64,000 nt of DNA, taken from JBDSZL01 sp039925145 (GTDB taxonomy: Bacteria > Acidobacteriota > Vicinamibacteria > Vicinamibacterales > SCN-69-37). This document shows, in pieces, positions 43,537 through 52,202 of this stretch. The notes beneath the pieces are model-generated. The model searched no databases. It was given only the letters and a program-made list of their open reading frames with translations, and was not told the origin of the DNA. The stretch is from assembly GCA_039925145.1 (NCBI GenBank), contig JBDSZL010000054.1, positions 34,864 through 98,863 of the forward strand. The letters are read 5' to 3'. The position numbers and the translations under genes are program-made. How positions within the stretch are numbered: position 1 is the stretch's first letter; every line of letters starts with the position of its first letter.

Positions 43537-44939
43537 TGGCGCAGAGGGTTCATTTCATCGGGATCTGTGGCACGGCCATGGCCACACTCGCGGCCATGCT
43601 GCAGGCGCGCGGCCATGCCGTGCAGGGGTCCGATCACGCGGTGTATCCGCCGATGAGCGACTTCCTGCGTGCCCAGTCGATTCTGGTGCTCGACGGCTAC
43701 CGCCCGGAACACATCACCCCAGCCATCGATCTCGTCGTCGTCGGCAACGCCATCTCACGCGGCAATCCCGAGCTCGAGGAAGTCCTCGACCGCAAGATCC
43801 GATTCGTCTCCATGCCGGAGATGATCCGCGAGCAATTTCTCTGGGACTCGCGGTCGATCGTAATCGCGGGCACCCACGGCAAGACGACGACGACGGCACT
43901 GACCGGCTGGCTGCTCGCGGCGGCCGGACGCGAACCGAGCGTGCTCGTTGGCGGCATCGCGCTCAACTTCCAGGGTAGCTACCGGTTGGGCACGGGACGC
44001 GACTTCGTGATCGAGGGCGACGAATACGACAGCGCGTTCTTCGACAAGACGGCCAAGTTTCTGAAGTATCTGCCCGACGTCGCGGTCATTGGCAACCTCG
44101 AGTACGACCACGCGGACATCTACCCGGACATGGAGGCGCTTCGCATCGCCTTTCGTCGCCTGCTGGCGCTCGTGCCCAGGCGCGGGCGGGTCGTCATCGG
44201 AATCGACAGCCCGGAAGCGAAGCGTCTGATCTCAGCGGCGCACTGTCCAGTCGAGACGTTTGGGCTCGACCCGTCGGCCGACTGGCGCGCCACGGGAATT
44301 ACAGCGGTCGACGGACGCGTGAGGTTCGACGTGTGGCGGGGCAGTGAGCCATTCGGTCAGTTCAGCTCCCGCTTGTATGGCGCACATAACATCCGGAATG
44401 CGCTCGCGGCCATTGCCGTGGGCCACGTGGTCGGGCTGACGTCCGAAGAGCTGGAGGCGGGACTCTCGACGTTCGAGGGTGTCCGTCGCCGGCTCGAAAT
44501 CAAGGGAGAGGCGCGGGGCGTCATCGTCTTCGATGACTTCGCGCATCATCCGACCGCCATTCTCGAGACGCTGCGCGCCGTGCGCTGGTCGTACCCGGAC
44601 CGGCGTATCTGGGCGGTCTTCGAGCCGCGCTCGGCGACGTCGTGCCGCAGGGTCTTCCAGCAGGACTTCGTGCGCGCGTTCGTCGACTCCGAGCCCAACG
44701 AGGTTATTCTCGCGCCCGTCTTTCGCAGCACGTTGCCGGATGCCGATCGGCTGAACGTCGACGAGCTCGTGGCCGAGGTCAACAAAGGTGGGAGGCACGC
44801 GCGACAGATTGCCGGTGTCCCGGCGATTGTGGAGACGATCGCGGCCGAGGCGCGCGAGGGCGATCTGGTCGTCATCATGTCCAATGGCGGCTTCGACGGC
44901 ATTCACGACAAGCTGCTCGACACCCTGAGAGCGGGATGA
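43536..44939 (+). CDS. mpl: UDP-MurNAc:tripeptide ligase Mpl
   Basis: A 467-residue Mur ligase that attaches recycled L-Ala-gamma-D-Glu-mDAP to UDP-MurNAc. N-terminal GICGTAMATLAAMLQARGHAV, ATP site VIAGTHGKTTTTALTGWLLAA, and the long loop QGSYRLGTGRDFVIEGDEYD are Mpl-like rather than MurC-like. The C-terminal Mur domain shows VFDDFAHHPTAILETLRAVR. Neighbouring nagZ and ldcA supply the tripeptide. Starts TAATG with ldcA; ends ATGA with murB. Confidence 0.94.
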   Translation: MAQRVHFIGICGTAMATLAAMLQARGHAVQGSDHAVYPPMSDFLRAQSILVLDGYRPEHITPAIDLVVVGNAISRGNPELEEVLDRKIRFVSMPEMIREQFLWDSRSIVIAGTHGKTTTTALTGWLLAAAGREPSVLVGGIALNFQGSYRLGTGRDFVIEGDEYDSAFFDKTAKFLKYLPDVAVIGNLEYDHADIYPDMEALRIAFRRLLALVPRRGRVVIGIDSPEAKRLISAAHCPVETFGLDPSADWRATGITAVDGRVRFDVWRGSEPFGQFSSRLYGAHNIRNALAAIAVGHVVGLTSEELEAGLSTFEGVRRRLEIKGEARGVIVFDDFAHHPTAILETLRAVRWSYPDRRIWAVFEPRSATSCRRVFQQDFVRAFVDSEPNEVILAPVFRSTLPDADRLNVDELVAEVNKGGRHARQIAGVPAIVETIAAEAREGDLVVIMSNGGFDGIHDKLLDTLRAG

Positions 44940-45874
44940 CCCGGCCGGAGTTCGACAGCCGAGGCGCCGCACTCCTGGGCGCGCGATGGCGGTCTGGCGC
45001 CGAGCTCGCTCGGTGCACCACGTTCCGCGTGGGTGGACCTGCTGAATGGCTCGCCGACGTTCGCACCCAGGCAGAACTCCACGCCACGCTATCGATGGCC
45101 TTCGAGGCTCGCATTCCCGTCACGCTGCTTGGCGGCGGATCCAACGTTCTCGTGTCAGATGCCGGAGTCGCCGGTCTCGTCATCAGACTGCAGCTGGCGG
45201 CGCTCTCACAGCCGAGTGGCGAAGTCGTGCGCGCGGAGGCCGGCGTCACGATCAACGGCCTCGTGCGGTGGATGATCGGCCGCGGTCTGGCCGGGCTCGA
45301 GGGTTGGGCGGGCACGCCCGGCACCGTGGGCGGCGCCATCTGTGGCAACGCGCACTGGAAGGGCGAGAACATCGGGGATCGCGTTCGCCGGGTGCTCGTC
45401 GCGTCACGCTCGGGTGACCTCGTGGAAGTGGCGGCGGAGGAAATGGGCTTCGCCTACGACACGAGCCGGCTGCAGCAGAGCGGTGAGGCCCTGGTCTGGG
45501 CAGACTTCGTCGTGTCAGCCGGCTTGCCTGACACACTGCGGGAGCGGGCCCGCGAGTCGCTGCGATACCGTAAGCAGACGCAGCCGCTCGCGGTGCCGAG
45601 CGCCGGATGCGTGTTCCGCAATCCCGACCCGGGTGATCCCGCGTTGCCCGGCGACGTGCCGGCGTCCGCCGGAGCGCTCATCGACAGGGCCGGCGTGAAA
45701 GGCCGGCGCGTCGGGGGTGCCAGAATATCGGACACGCACGCCAACTTCATCGTGAACGAAGGCGCTGCGACCGCGGCCGATATCCGTGCGCTCGTGGAGA
45801 TCGCCCGCGCTGCGGTTCGGGATCGGTTCGGCGTCGTACTGCGCGACGAGATCGTCTTGCTGGGGACCTTCTGA
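44936..45874 (+). CDS. murB: UDP-N-acetylenolpyruvoylglucosamine reductase
   Basis: A 312-residue FAD enzyme that reduces the enolpyruvyl group to make UDP-MurNAc. FAD loops are LGGGSNVLVSDAG and GLEGWAGTPGTVGGAICGNAHW. The proton-donor motif is PSAGCVFRNPDPG, with Cys in the place where E. coli has Ser; both occur in the family. C-terminal THANFIVNEG supplies the catalytic Glu. No E. coli-type extra loop, so a type II MurB. The ATG overlaps the mpl stop. Confidence 0.95.
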   Translation: MTRPEFDSRGAALLGARWRSGAELARCTTFRVGGPAEWLADVRTQAELHATLSMAFEARIPVTLLGGGSNVLVSDAGVAGLVIRLQLAALSQPSGEVVRAEAGVTINGLVRWMIGRGLAGLEGWAGTPGTVGGAICGNAHWKGENIGDRVRRVLVASRSGDLVEVAAEEMGFAYDTSRLQQSGEALVWADFVVSAGLPDTLRERARESLRYRKQTQPLAVPSAGCVFRNPDPGDPALPGDVPASAGALIDRAGVKGRRVGGARISDTHANFIVNEGAATAADIRALVEIARAAVRDRFGVVLRDEIVLLGTF

Positions 45875-45875
45875 C

Positions 45876-47135
45876 ATGTCTGAGCTGTTGATCGAAGGCG
45901 GCCGCAGTCTGTCGGGCCGGATTGCCGTGGAGGGCAACAAGAACGCCGCTCTCCCGCTGCTCGCGGCCTGCCTGCTCACCGACGAGCCATGCGAGTTGCG
46001 AAACGTGCCCCAGATTCGGGATGTCGCCGTGATGATCGAGCTGCTGCGATCGCTTGGCGCTGTCGTCGAGCGAAACGGCACGACGGTGCGTGTCACGTGC
46101 CGCGACATTCGGAGCTCGGAGCCCGATCCCCAGCTCGTCGGACGACTGCGCGGCTCGGTGCTGTTGCTGGGCGCGCTGCTCGGCCGTACGAAGCGCGCGG
46201 TGCTCGCGCCTCCGGGCGGAGACTTTCCAGCCCGGCGGACCATCACGACCCACGTGCGTGCGTTGCTCAACATGGGCGCGCGGCTCGTCGACACGGCGTC
46301 CGGTCATGAGCTCGAGGCGGCTGACGGACTTCGCGGCACGTCCATGTACCTGCTCGAAGCGTCGGTCACGGGCACGGAAACGGCGCTGCTCGCGGCGGCG
46401 CAGGCGCAGGGCGTGACCGAGATCCGCAACGCGGCCTGCGAGCCTCACGTCGCCGAGCTCTGTCAGTTTCTGTCCGCCATGGGAGCGGGTATTCAGGGCA
46501 TCGGCATGTCGACCGTGCGCATCGAGCCACCGGCGCGCCTGCGCGGCGCGGTCCACACGCTGAGGGGCGACTACATCGAGGCGGCGTCGTGGGGCGTGGT
46601 TGGCGCCGTGACCGGGGGGGACGTCGAAATCACCGGCGTGCAGGCGGAAGACCTGGAGCCGATCACGGCGGTACTTGCGGAGATGCAGCTCGAGTTTTCC
46701 CTCGAGGACGGCAGGTTCGCCATTGGCAAATCGTTGCTCGTCGGCGCGCGGCGGATCACGACGGGATTATGGCCGGGCTTTCCGAGCGATATCGTGAGCC
46801 TGGTGACGGTGCTGGCGACGCAAGCGCGCGGGCGGACGCTCGTGCACGACTGGATGTACGAGTTGCGCCTGTTTGCGCTCGAGCAGCTCAGCTCCATGCG
46901 TGGCGACCTGTTTCTGTGCGATCCCCACCGCATCATCGTGAATGGACCGACCCGGTTGCGCGGGCGGACGCTCGACAGCCGCGACATCCGCTCGGGCATG
47001 GCGCTGATAGCGGCGGCGCTCGCCGCCGACGGACAGAGCACGGTACTCGAGATCGAGACTGTGGAACGAGGCTATGGCGATCTGGTGGCGAGGCTGACGG
47101 CTCTGGGCGCGAACGTCAGCCGACGCGACTCGTAA
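45876..47135 (+). CDS. murA: UDP-GlcNAc 1-carboxyvinyltransferase with Asp in the Cys115 site
   Basis: A 419-residue EPSP-fold enzyme for the first committed step of peptidoglycan synthesis. Lys22-Asn23 in VEGNKNAALPLLAACLL and the Asp of FPSDIVSLVTVLATQ are in place, as is DIRSGMALIAAALAAD. The catalytic loop, PGGC-A-x-G in most bacteria, reads PGGDFPARR with Asp116. Asp at this site occurs in naturally fosfomycin-insensitive MurA enzymes, for example of mycobacteria and Chlamydia. It begins 2 bp after murB. It could be a MurA paralog; no second copy is in the window. Confidence 0.92.
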   Translation: MSELLIEGGRSLSGRIAVEGNKNAALPLLAACLLTDEPCELRNVPQIRDVAVMIELLRSLGAVVERNGTTVRVTCRDIRSSEPDPQLVGRLRGSVLLLGALLGRTKRAVLAPPGGDFPARRTITTHVRALLNMGARLVDTASGHELEAADGLRGTSMYLLEASVTGTETALLAAAQAQGVTEIRNAACEPHVAELCQFLSAMGAGIQGIGMSTVRIEPPARLRGAVHTLRGDYIEAASWGVVGAVTGGDVEITGVQAEDLEPITAVLAEMQLEFSLEDGRFAIGKSLLVGARRITTGLWPGFPSDIVSLVTVLATQARGRTLVHDWMYELRLFALEQLSSMRGDLFLCDPHRIIVNGPTRLRGRTLDSRDIRSGMALIAAALAADGQSTVLEIETVERGYGDLVARLTALGANVSRRDS

Positions 47136-47150
47136 GCGTCGGCCCGAGCC

Positions 47151-47801
47151 TCACTGCCGCTCCACTTCGACGTTCTTCGGGCTCACGAAGACGAACTCGC
47201 GATCGGTCAAGCCCTGATTCTCTTTGAGGTTGTTGAATCGAAACGCCGATGTGCCACCTTGCTCGTCGACGACGACCAGCCCGCGCAGCGCGAGCGAGTC
47301 GCGCGCGACGTCGAGCGTGAGCGTGTCGAAATCGACCCGATGGCCAGCCGCGGGACGCAGCACCAGACGCCATTCGCCCGCCGGTTGCGCATCGGGCGTC
47401 GACGCGGTGAAATCCTTCGTCAGATCGCCGCGGCCTGCGACGAAGAGCAGAGCCGTCGACGTGTCGTTGCCACGAGGCAGCGGCGACACCGTGACGCGCT
47501 TGTCTTTCGGAAAATAGGCATACAGCTCGGCGCCATCAGAGACGAACTGTTGCTTGTCGCCAGTGGCATATGTCCAGCGCATGCGCAGCGGCTTCTTGAT
47601 ACGCACCTCGCCTTTGTCCACGGTGCCACGTGGCAGCAGGCTGTTGGTCTGCGTGAGGGTGAAGTCAGCGGTGAAGTCTCTCACCGTGTTGTAGTGCGCC
47701 TGTATGCGCCGGGCCAGCTCCGGGGCCGCGGGAGCACCTTGGGCCTGCAGCCACACCACTGAGGCGGCGACCGCACAGCAGGCAACGACGCTCCAACGCA
47801 T
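47151..47801 (-). CDS. lolA: Outer-membrane lipoprotein carrier LolA family
   Basis: A 216-residue periplasmic chaperone for lipoproteins. The start at 47801 gives a signal peptide (RWSVVACCAVAASVVWLQAQG). Core motifs are VRDFTADFTLTQTNSLLPRG, GEVRIKKPLRMRWTYATGDKQ and SDGAELYAYFPKDKRV. The longer frame to 47861 overlaps the zinc-ribbon gene and lacks a signal start. It is convergent with murA, 15 bp away. Confidence 0.88.
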   Translation of the reverse strand: MRWSVVACCAVAASVVWLQAQGAPAAPELARRIQAHYNTVRDFTADFTLTQTNSLLPRGTVDKGEVRIKKPLRMRWTYATGDKQQFVSDGAELYAYFPKDKRVTVSPLPRGNDTSTALLFVAGRGDLTKDFTASTPDAQPAGEWRLVLRPAAGHRVDFDTLTLDVARDSLALRGLVVVDEQGGTSAFRFNNLKENQGLTDREFVFVSPKNVEVERQ

Positions 47802-47809
47802 TGAGCCGA

Positions 47810-48034
47810 TCAATTCAGGTTGCAGGCGCCGGGGCCGCGCGGATCGCCGCAGGAACCACACGCCCCAGAAGAAACCGGTGCCGGCGAGGATGACTTCGCC
47901 GACACCGCGAAGACGGAGAGTTGCTTATCGAGAGCCCGGCCCCGACACGACGGGCAGGACGGCTGGCGGCTCGTGGTGACCAGCGTCTCGAAGTGCTGGT
48001 CGCAGGTGCGGCAGATGTACTCGTAGATAGGCAT
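47810..48034 (-). CDS. FmdB-family zinc-ribbon protein
   Basis: A 74-residue protein starting MPIYEYICRTCDQHFETLV, with two CxxC pairs (CRTC and CPSC) that bind zinc, and a typical C-terminal GACGSCGDPRGPGACNLN. Members are presumed regulators; function is unproven. TAGAAT lies 11 nt upstream of the ATG with no Shine-Dalgarno. It precedes lolA by 8 bp, suggesting one transcript. Confidence 0.9.
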   Translation of the reverse strand: MPIYEYICRTCDQHFETLVTTSRQPSCPSCRGRALDKQLSVFAVSAKSSSPAPVSSGACGSCGDPRGPGACNLN

Positions 48035-48111
48035 AAACCAATCTCATTCTACCGCTCAGTGCCGCGAGGCCGGTCCCGGCCGATGTGCTGGGCCGGGCTC
48101 CCGACGTCAAC

Positions 48112-48429
48112 TCAACCTCGCTGTGGGCGGCCCGCTCTTGCCGGGCGCAGCTCCTGCTTGGAGATCACGCCGTCGTGATTACGATCGAGTTGGTCGAACC
48201 GCTTGGCAGGCCCCGTCCATTCCTGGCGCGAGATCTGGCCATCGTGATTGGCGTCCATCTGGCGGAGCTGCTGCACCTTGGCGCCCTTGGAATCAGGGGC
48301 GGCGGGTGGACGGCGCTGGGCCGCGGCAGCCCGCGGGCGCTGCGCGGTGTCGGCCGCCAGCGCCGATGTGGGGCTGCCTGCGACTGCAAGAGTAGCGACG
48401 AGGCCGATTGAGACAATGACTGAGCGCAT
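48112..48429 (-). CDS. Secreted EF-hand protein
   Basis: A 105-residue exported protein with a signal peptide (IVSIGLVATLAVAGSPTSALA). Two EF-hand loops are DANHDGQISRQEW and DRNHDGVISKQEL, each with Asp/Asn/Asp-Gly-Ile-Ser-Glu spacing for calcium. The middle is Arg/Pro/Ala-rich. A Shine-Dalgarno GGGAGG precedes the ATG. Function unknown. The 269-bp space to the next gene has a hairpin near 48545-48567 (AGGGGG paired with CCCCCT). Confidence 0.85.
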   Translation of the reverse strand: MRSVIVSIGLVATLAVAGSPTSALAADTAQRPRAAAAQRRPPAAPDSKGAKVQQLRQMDANHDGQISRQEWTGPAKRFDQLDRNHDGVISKQELRPARAGRPQRG

Positions 48430-48698
48430 GATGCCCTCCCTGGTATGAACGACAGATGGCCGTGTGAGGCCGTCATGGTGGGTTAGACCGCGGAGGGGGC
48501 TGAAAGGTACATCCGAGGCGGCCGTAGGGAACCATTTTCACAGGAGGGGGAAGGCCTTGCCCCCTGCAGCTCGAGGCGCCGTTGATCGGGGCACCGCGTA
48601 ACAAGTCCTCTGGGCCGCAGACTTGGATCCATTCCTGCACTGACAACCCCGGGTGGCCGTTCCGCGGCCGAATGGATACACCGTGAGGAGGAAGAGTT

Positions 48699-49433
48699 AT
48701 GAAGCGAACAATTGCAGCCGTCTCAGTTGCGGCGGCGTGTGCTCTCGTGGGGCTCGAGGCCCAGGGACAGAATCAGTCGGCGCAGGGTAGCGCCGCGGGC
48801 CAGAGTGCCAGCCAGGCGCAGACGGTCACCGTCACGGGCTGTGTCGAACGCGATAGCAGTAGCGGGAGCAGCGGGACGACAGCCAGCGCCAGCGGCGCCG
48901 GCGCTATGTTCAAGCTGACGAACGTCGAGCAGGGCGGCGCCTCGGCCGCGGGCAGCACGTCGGGCGCCGCGGCGCGTCCCGGGTCGAGCACGACGGGCGG
49001 AGCCTCCACCTCCGGCGCGGCGGCGGGAACGCCGTCCGGCGGTTACAACTCGCCCGGTTCAACGACCGCCAGTGCCGGAGCCAGCCAGCGCATCGGCGAC
49101 CCCCACAGCATGGCCACTGAGTACCACCTGATGGCGTCGTCGGGCTCGGTCGACCTGAGCGCGCACGTCAATCACAAGGTGCAGTTGACGGGCACGCTTT
49201 CGGGCAACGCGGCATCGATGTCCGGTAGTGGCTCGGCCGCGGGTGCGAATCGCCCGGGTTCCAGCTCCACGAACCCCGGCGCGGCCGGTTCCACTTCGCC
49301 GAGCTCGGGTGCGGCGTCGACCACTTCCGGTTCGATGGGCACGAGCGCGCAGGGCAACGCGAGCATGGGCATGTCCTCGGCGCAGACCCTCCGCGTGACT
49401 TCGGTCAAGATGGTCTCGTCGACCTGCCAGTAA
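48699..49433 (+). CDS. Secreted Ser/Gly/Ala-rich protein
   Basis: A 244-residue exported protein with a clean signal peptide and a strong GGAGGAAGAG leader. Three short structured segments, TVTVTGCVERD, ATEYHLMASSGSVDLSAHVN and TLRVTSVKMVSSTCQ, are separated by two low-complexity linkers rich in Ser, Gly, Ala and Thr (about residues 52-125 and 165-220). The ordered parts together look like one beta domain with paired Cys near each end. No family recognised. It has clear codon structure and its own ribosome site, so it is real. Confidence 0.8.
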   Translation: MKRTIAAVSVAAACALVGLEAQGQNQSAQGSAAGQSASQAQTVTVTGCVERDSSSGSSGTTASASGAGAMFKLTNVEQGGASAAGSTSGAAARPGSSTTGGASTSGAAAGTPSGGYNSPGSTTASAGASQRIGDPHSMATEYHLMASSGSVDLSAHVNHKVQLTGTLSGNAASMSGSGSAAGANRPGSSSTNPGAAGSTSPSSGAASTTSGSMGTSAQGNASMGMSSAQTLRVTSVKMVSSTCQ

Positions 49434-49458
49434 CGCGGATCAACGATAATACGTCGCA

Positions 49459-49492
49459 CGTGGGGGACCGTCAGTTCGGGCGGTCCCCCACG
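49459..49492 (+). terminator. 12-bp perfect hairpin directly before kup
   Basis: CGTGGGGGACCG (49459-49470) and its exact complement (49481-49492) enclose a 10-nt loop. There is no T run. It ends 2 nt before the kup GTG, so it could end the upstream transcript or shield the kup start in the mRNA. Confidence 0.5.
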
Positions 49493-49494
49493 AG

Positions 49495-51429
49495 GTGGAC
49501 TTCGTGAATCCCGGCGACGTATCTAACGCTTCTCCTCCCTCTGCCCACGACACCCCCCATGTCGCCCCGCGGGGGCGTCATCTGTGGCTCCTGTCGTTCG
49601 CGGCGCTCGGTGTTGTCTATGGCGACATCGGCACCAGCCCGCTCTACGCCATTCGGGAATGTTTCCACGGCGCCCACGCCATTGCCGCGACACACGACAA
49701 CGTGCTGGGCGTGCTCTCGCTGATTTTCTGGGCACTCGTCCTCGTCATCTCCGGCAAGTATCTGGTTCTCGTTCTGAGGGCTGACAATCACGGCGAAGGA
49801 GGAATTCTTTCGCTGACCGCGCTGGCCACCTCGCTCGACCCGCGCGGTGCGAGCGGCCGCACGTGGCTGCCACTCCTTGGTATTTTTGGCGCGGCCCTGC
49901 TGTACGGCGACGGGATTATCACGCCAGCGATCTCGGTCTTGAGCGCGCTCGAAGGCCTGAGCGTGGCCGCTCCGTCCCTCGGCCGTTACGTGGTACCAGG
50001 CGCGATTGCCGTACTCGTCGCGCTGTTTGCCGTCCAGCGGCACGGCACCGCGCGGATTGGCCGCATCTTCGGACCCATAACCATGCTCTGGTTCGGGACG
50101 CTGGCGGGCTTGGGGTTGATTCAGGTCGTGCAGCATCCCGCGGTCCTGATGGCCATCAACCCCGCGTATGGCTTCGAGTTCTTTGTCCAGAACGGGTGGC
50201 ACGGTTACGTCGTGCTCGGCTCAGTGTTCCTGGTCGTGACGGGCGGCGAATCGTTGTACGCGGACATGGGCCATTTCGGCAAACTGCCCATCCGCCTCGA
50301 CTGGTTTCTCGTCGTGCTCCCGGCGCTCCTTCTCAACTACTTCGGTCAGGGCGCGCTCGTGCTGCGGGAGCAGACCGCCGTCGAGAATCCCTTCTTTCTG
50401 CTCGCCCCGGAGTGGGGGCTCTATCCGCTCGTGCTGCTCGCGACCGCCGCAGCCGTGATCGCATCGCAAGCCGTGATCTCGGGTGCATATTCACTGACCA
50501 TGCAGGCCGTGCAGCTCGGGTTCAGTCCGCGGGTGAAAATCGAGCACACCTCGCCGACACAGTTCGGGCAGATTTATATTCCGGCCGTCAATTGGGCTTT
50601 GATGGTCGGCTGCATCGCCCTGGTCCTCAGTTTCAGGAGCTCGACTCATCTGGCCGCGGCCTACGGCATGGCGGTGACCTCGACGATGATCATCACGACG
50701 ATGATGCTCTACGTGGTGGCCCGCCGAAAGTGGAATTGGAGCATCTGGACGGCCGGGAGCATTGCCAGTTTCTTTCTGGCCATCGATCTTTCCTTCTTCG
50801 GTTCGAACACCTTGAAACTGGCACAGGGCGGATGGTTTCCGCTGTTGCTTGCCGGCTTGGTCTTTCTGGGCATGAGCACCTGGCGCAACGGACGGCGCAT
50901 TCTGCAGGAACGCGTGCGTGCCGTGGGACGGCCGCTCGACGAATTCCTTGCGGCCGCAAAAGAGCGGCCTGTCATACGAGTGCCCGGAGCGGCCGTCTTT
51001 ATGAACAGTAATGCCGCGCAGGCGCCGGCGGCGTTGGTCCAGAATCTCAAGCACAACAAGGTGCTGCACGAGCAGATCATCTTCGTCACGGTGAAGACCC
51101 GGCAGATCCCTACGGTCGCGGAGGAGGATCGGGTGCAGTCAGAAGACCTTGGTAACGGCTTCTACCGGATTGCGATCTCCTATGGCTACATGGAAGAACC
51201 CGACATCCCCTCTGCCCTGGCGTCGAGCAGCATCGCGCGGCTCCTCCTGGAAGCCGACGTGACCTACTTCCTGGGTCGCGAGACCATTATCGCGAGCCAA
51301 TTGCCCGGCATGGCGGTCTGGCGCGAGAAGCTCTTCGCCCGGATGGCGCGGAACTCAACAACCGCCACCGCGTACTTCTGCATCCCGCCCGATCGCGTGG
51401 TCGAGCTTGGTGAGCAAATCGAAATCTGA
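49495..51429 (+). CDS. kup: Potassium uptake protein Kup
   Basis: A 644-residue K+/H+ symporter with about 12 membrane helices and a cytoplasmic C-terminal domain (about 455-644). The opening LSFAALGVVYGDIGTSPLYA is the family hallmark; also GEGGILSLTALATSL, YGDGIITPAISVLSALEG and TGGESLYADMGHFGK. The C-terminus ends FFCIPPDR-type as AYFCIPPDRVVELGEQIEI. Starts at GTG 49495, or a second GTG three codons in. High-affinity, low-K+ uptake is expected. Confidence 0.97.
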   Translation: MDFVNPGDVSNASPPSAHDTPHVAPRGRHLWLLSFAALGVVYGDIGTSPLYAIRECFHGAHAIAATHDNVLGVLSLIFWALVLVISGKYLVLVLRADNHGEGGILSLTALATSLDPRGASGRTWLPLLGIFGAALLYGDGIITPAISVLSALEGLSVAAPSLGRYVVPGAIAVLVALFAVQRHGTARIGRIFGPITMLWFGTLAGLGLIQVVQHPAVLMAINPAYGFEFFVQNGWHGYVVLGSVFLVVTGGESLYADMGHFGKLPIRLDWFLVVLPALLLNYFGQGALVLREQTAVENPFFLLAPEWGLYPLVLLATAAAVIASQAVISGAYSLTMQAVQLGFSPRVKIEHTSPTQFGQIYIPAVNWALMVGCIALVLSFRSSTHLAAAYGMAVTSTMIITTMMLYVVARRKWNWSIWTAGSIASFFLAIDLSFFGSNTLKLAQGGWFPLLLAGLVFLGMSTWRNGRRILQERVRAVGRPLDEFLAAAKERPVIRVPGAAVFMNSNAAQAPAALVQNLKHNKVLHEQIIFVTVKTRQIPTVAEEDRVQSEDLGNGFYRIAISYGYMEEPDIPSALASSSIARLLLEADVTYFLGRETIIASQLPGMAVWREKLFARMARNSTTATAYFCIPPDRVVELGEQIEI

Positions 51430-51487
51430 GACGTGCGGCGGCACGACATCGTGCTCTCGTGCCCGGAGCGACCTCGGAGAATCGACA

Positions 51488-52153
51488 ATGAGACAGGCGA
51501 TCGTACTCGCAGCAACATGTGCGTCGGTCTGGGTGCACGTGCTCTCGGCCCAGACGAGCCAACCATCCAGCGAAACAGGTTTCGTGTCGCTGTTCGACGG
51601 CCGAACACTGTCGGGCTGGAAGCTGGTCGGACAGCAGGGGACCGGTTACGTGGTGCTCGACGGCACGATTGTCTGTCCGAAGGACGGTGGTGGCAACCTG
51701 TTCACTGAGGGAGAGTATGCGGACTTCACGCTGCGCTTCGAGTTCAAGATGGAACCCGGCGGCAACAGCGGAGTCGGTATTCGCGCGCCCTATGAAGGCG
51801 ACGCGGCCTATCAGGGGATGGAGATCCAGATTCTCGATGACGGGCACGAGAGTTACAAGGGCAAGATCCGGTCGGAACAGCACCACGGGTCCATCTACGA
51901 CGTGGTCCCTGCGCGAACCGGCTATCTGAAACCGGCAGGTGAGTGGAACGCTGAGGAGATCGCTGCCAACGGACGTCACATCCGGGTCACGCTCAACGAC
52001 GTCATCATTCTCGACGCAGACCTCGACACCGTTCGGGAGCCGGCTGTCCTCGCCCGGCACCCCGGCCTGGCACGGCCCTCCGGCCATATTGGGTTTCTCG
52101 GTCATGGCTCGCGCGTCGAGTTCCGCCATGTCCGGATCAAACCCCTGACATAG
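51488..52153 (+). CDS. Secreted DUF1080 (3-keto-disaccharide hydrolase) protein
   Basis: A 221-residue exported protein with a lectin-like jelly-roll. The ATG at 51488 gives a signal peptide ending SAQ; a frame open from 51407 overlaps kup. Family marks: GFVSLFDGRTLSGWKLVG, GEYADFTLRFEFKMEPGGNSG, YQGMEIQILDDG and GHIGFLGHGSRVEFRHVRI. The WK start and the Gly/Asn-Ser-Gly loop match the DUF1080 beta-glucanase-like family, known for 3-ketoglycoside hydrolysis in some members. Confidence 0.87.
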   Translation: MRQAIVLAATCASVWVHVLSAQTSQPSSETGFVSLFDGRTLSGWKLVGQQGTGYVVLDGTIVCPKDGGGNLFTEGEYADFTLRFEFKMEPGGNSGVGIRAPYEGDAAYQGMEIQILDDGHESYKGKIRSEQHHGSIYDVVPARTGYLKPAGEWNAEEIAANGRHIRVTLNDVIILDADLDTVREPAVLARHPGLARPSGHIGFLGHGSRVEFRHVRIKPLT

Positions 52154-52202
52154 CGGTCGTGCGGCTGCGTGCCTGGAGTGCTACGATGCGAGCCGAGCGC
52201 GC

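Noticed and set aside
48623..48640. Second sigma-54-like element (TTGGATCCATTCCTGCA)
   Set aside because: GG and GC are ten bases apart, but the flanking bases fit the consensus poorly. One match in a long window can be chance.
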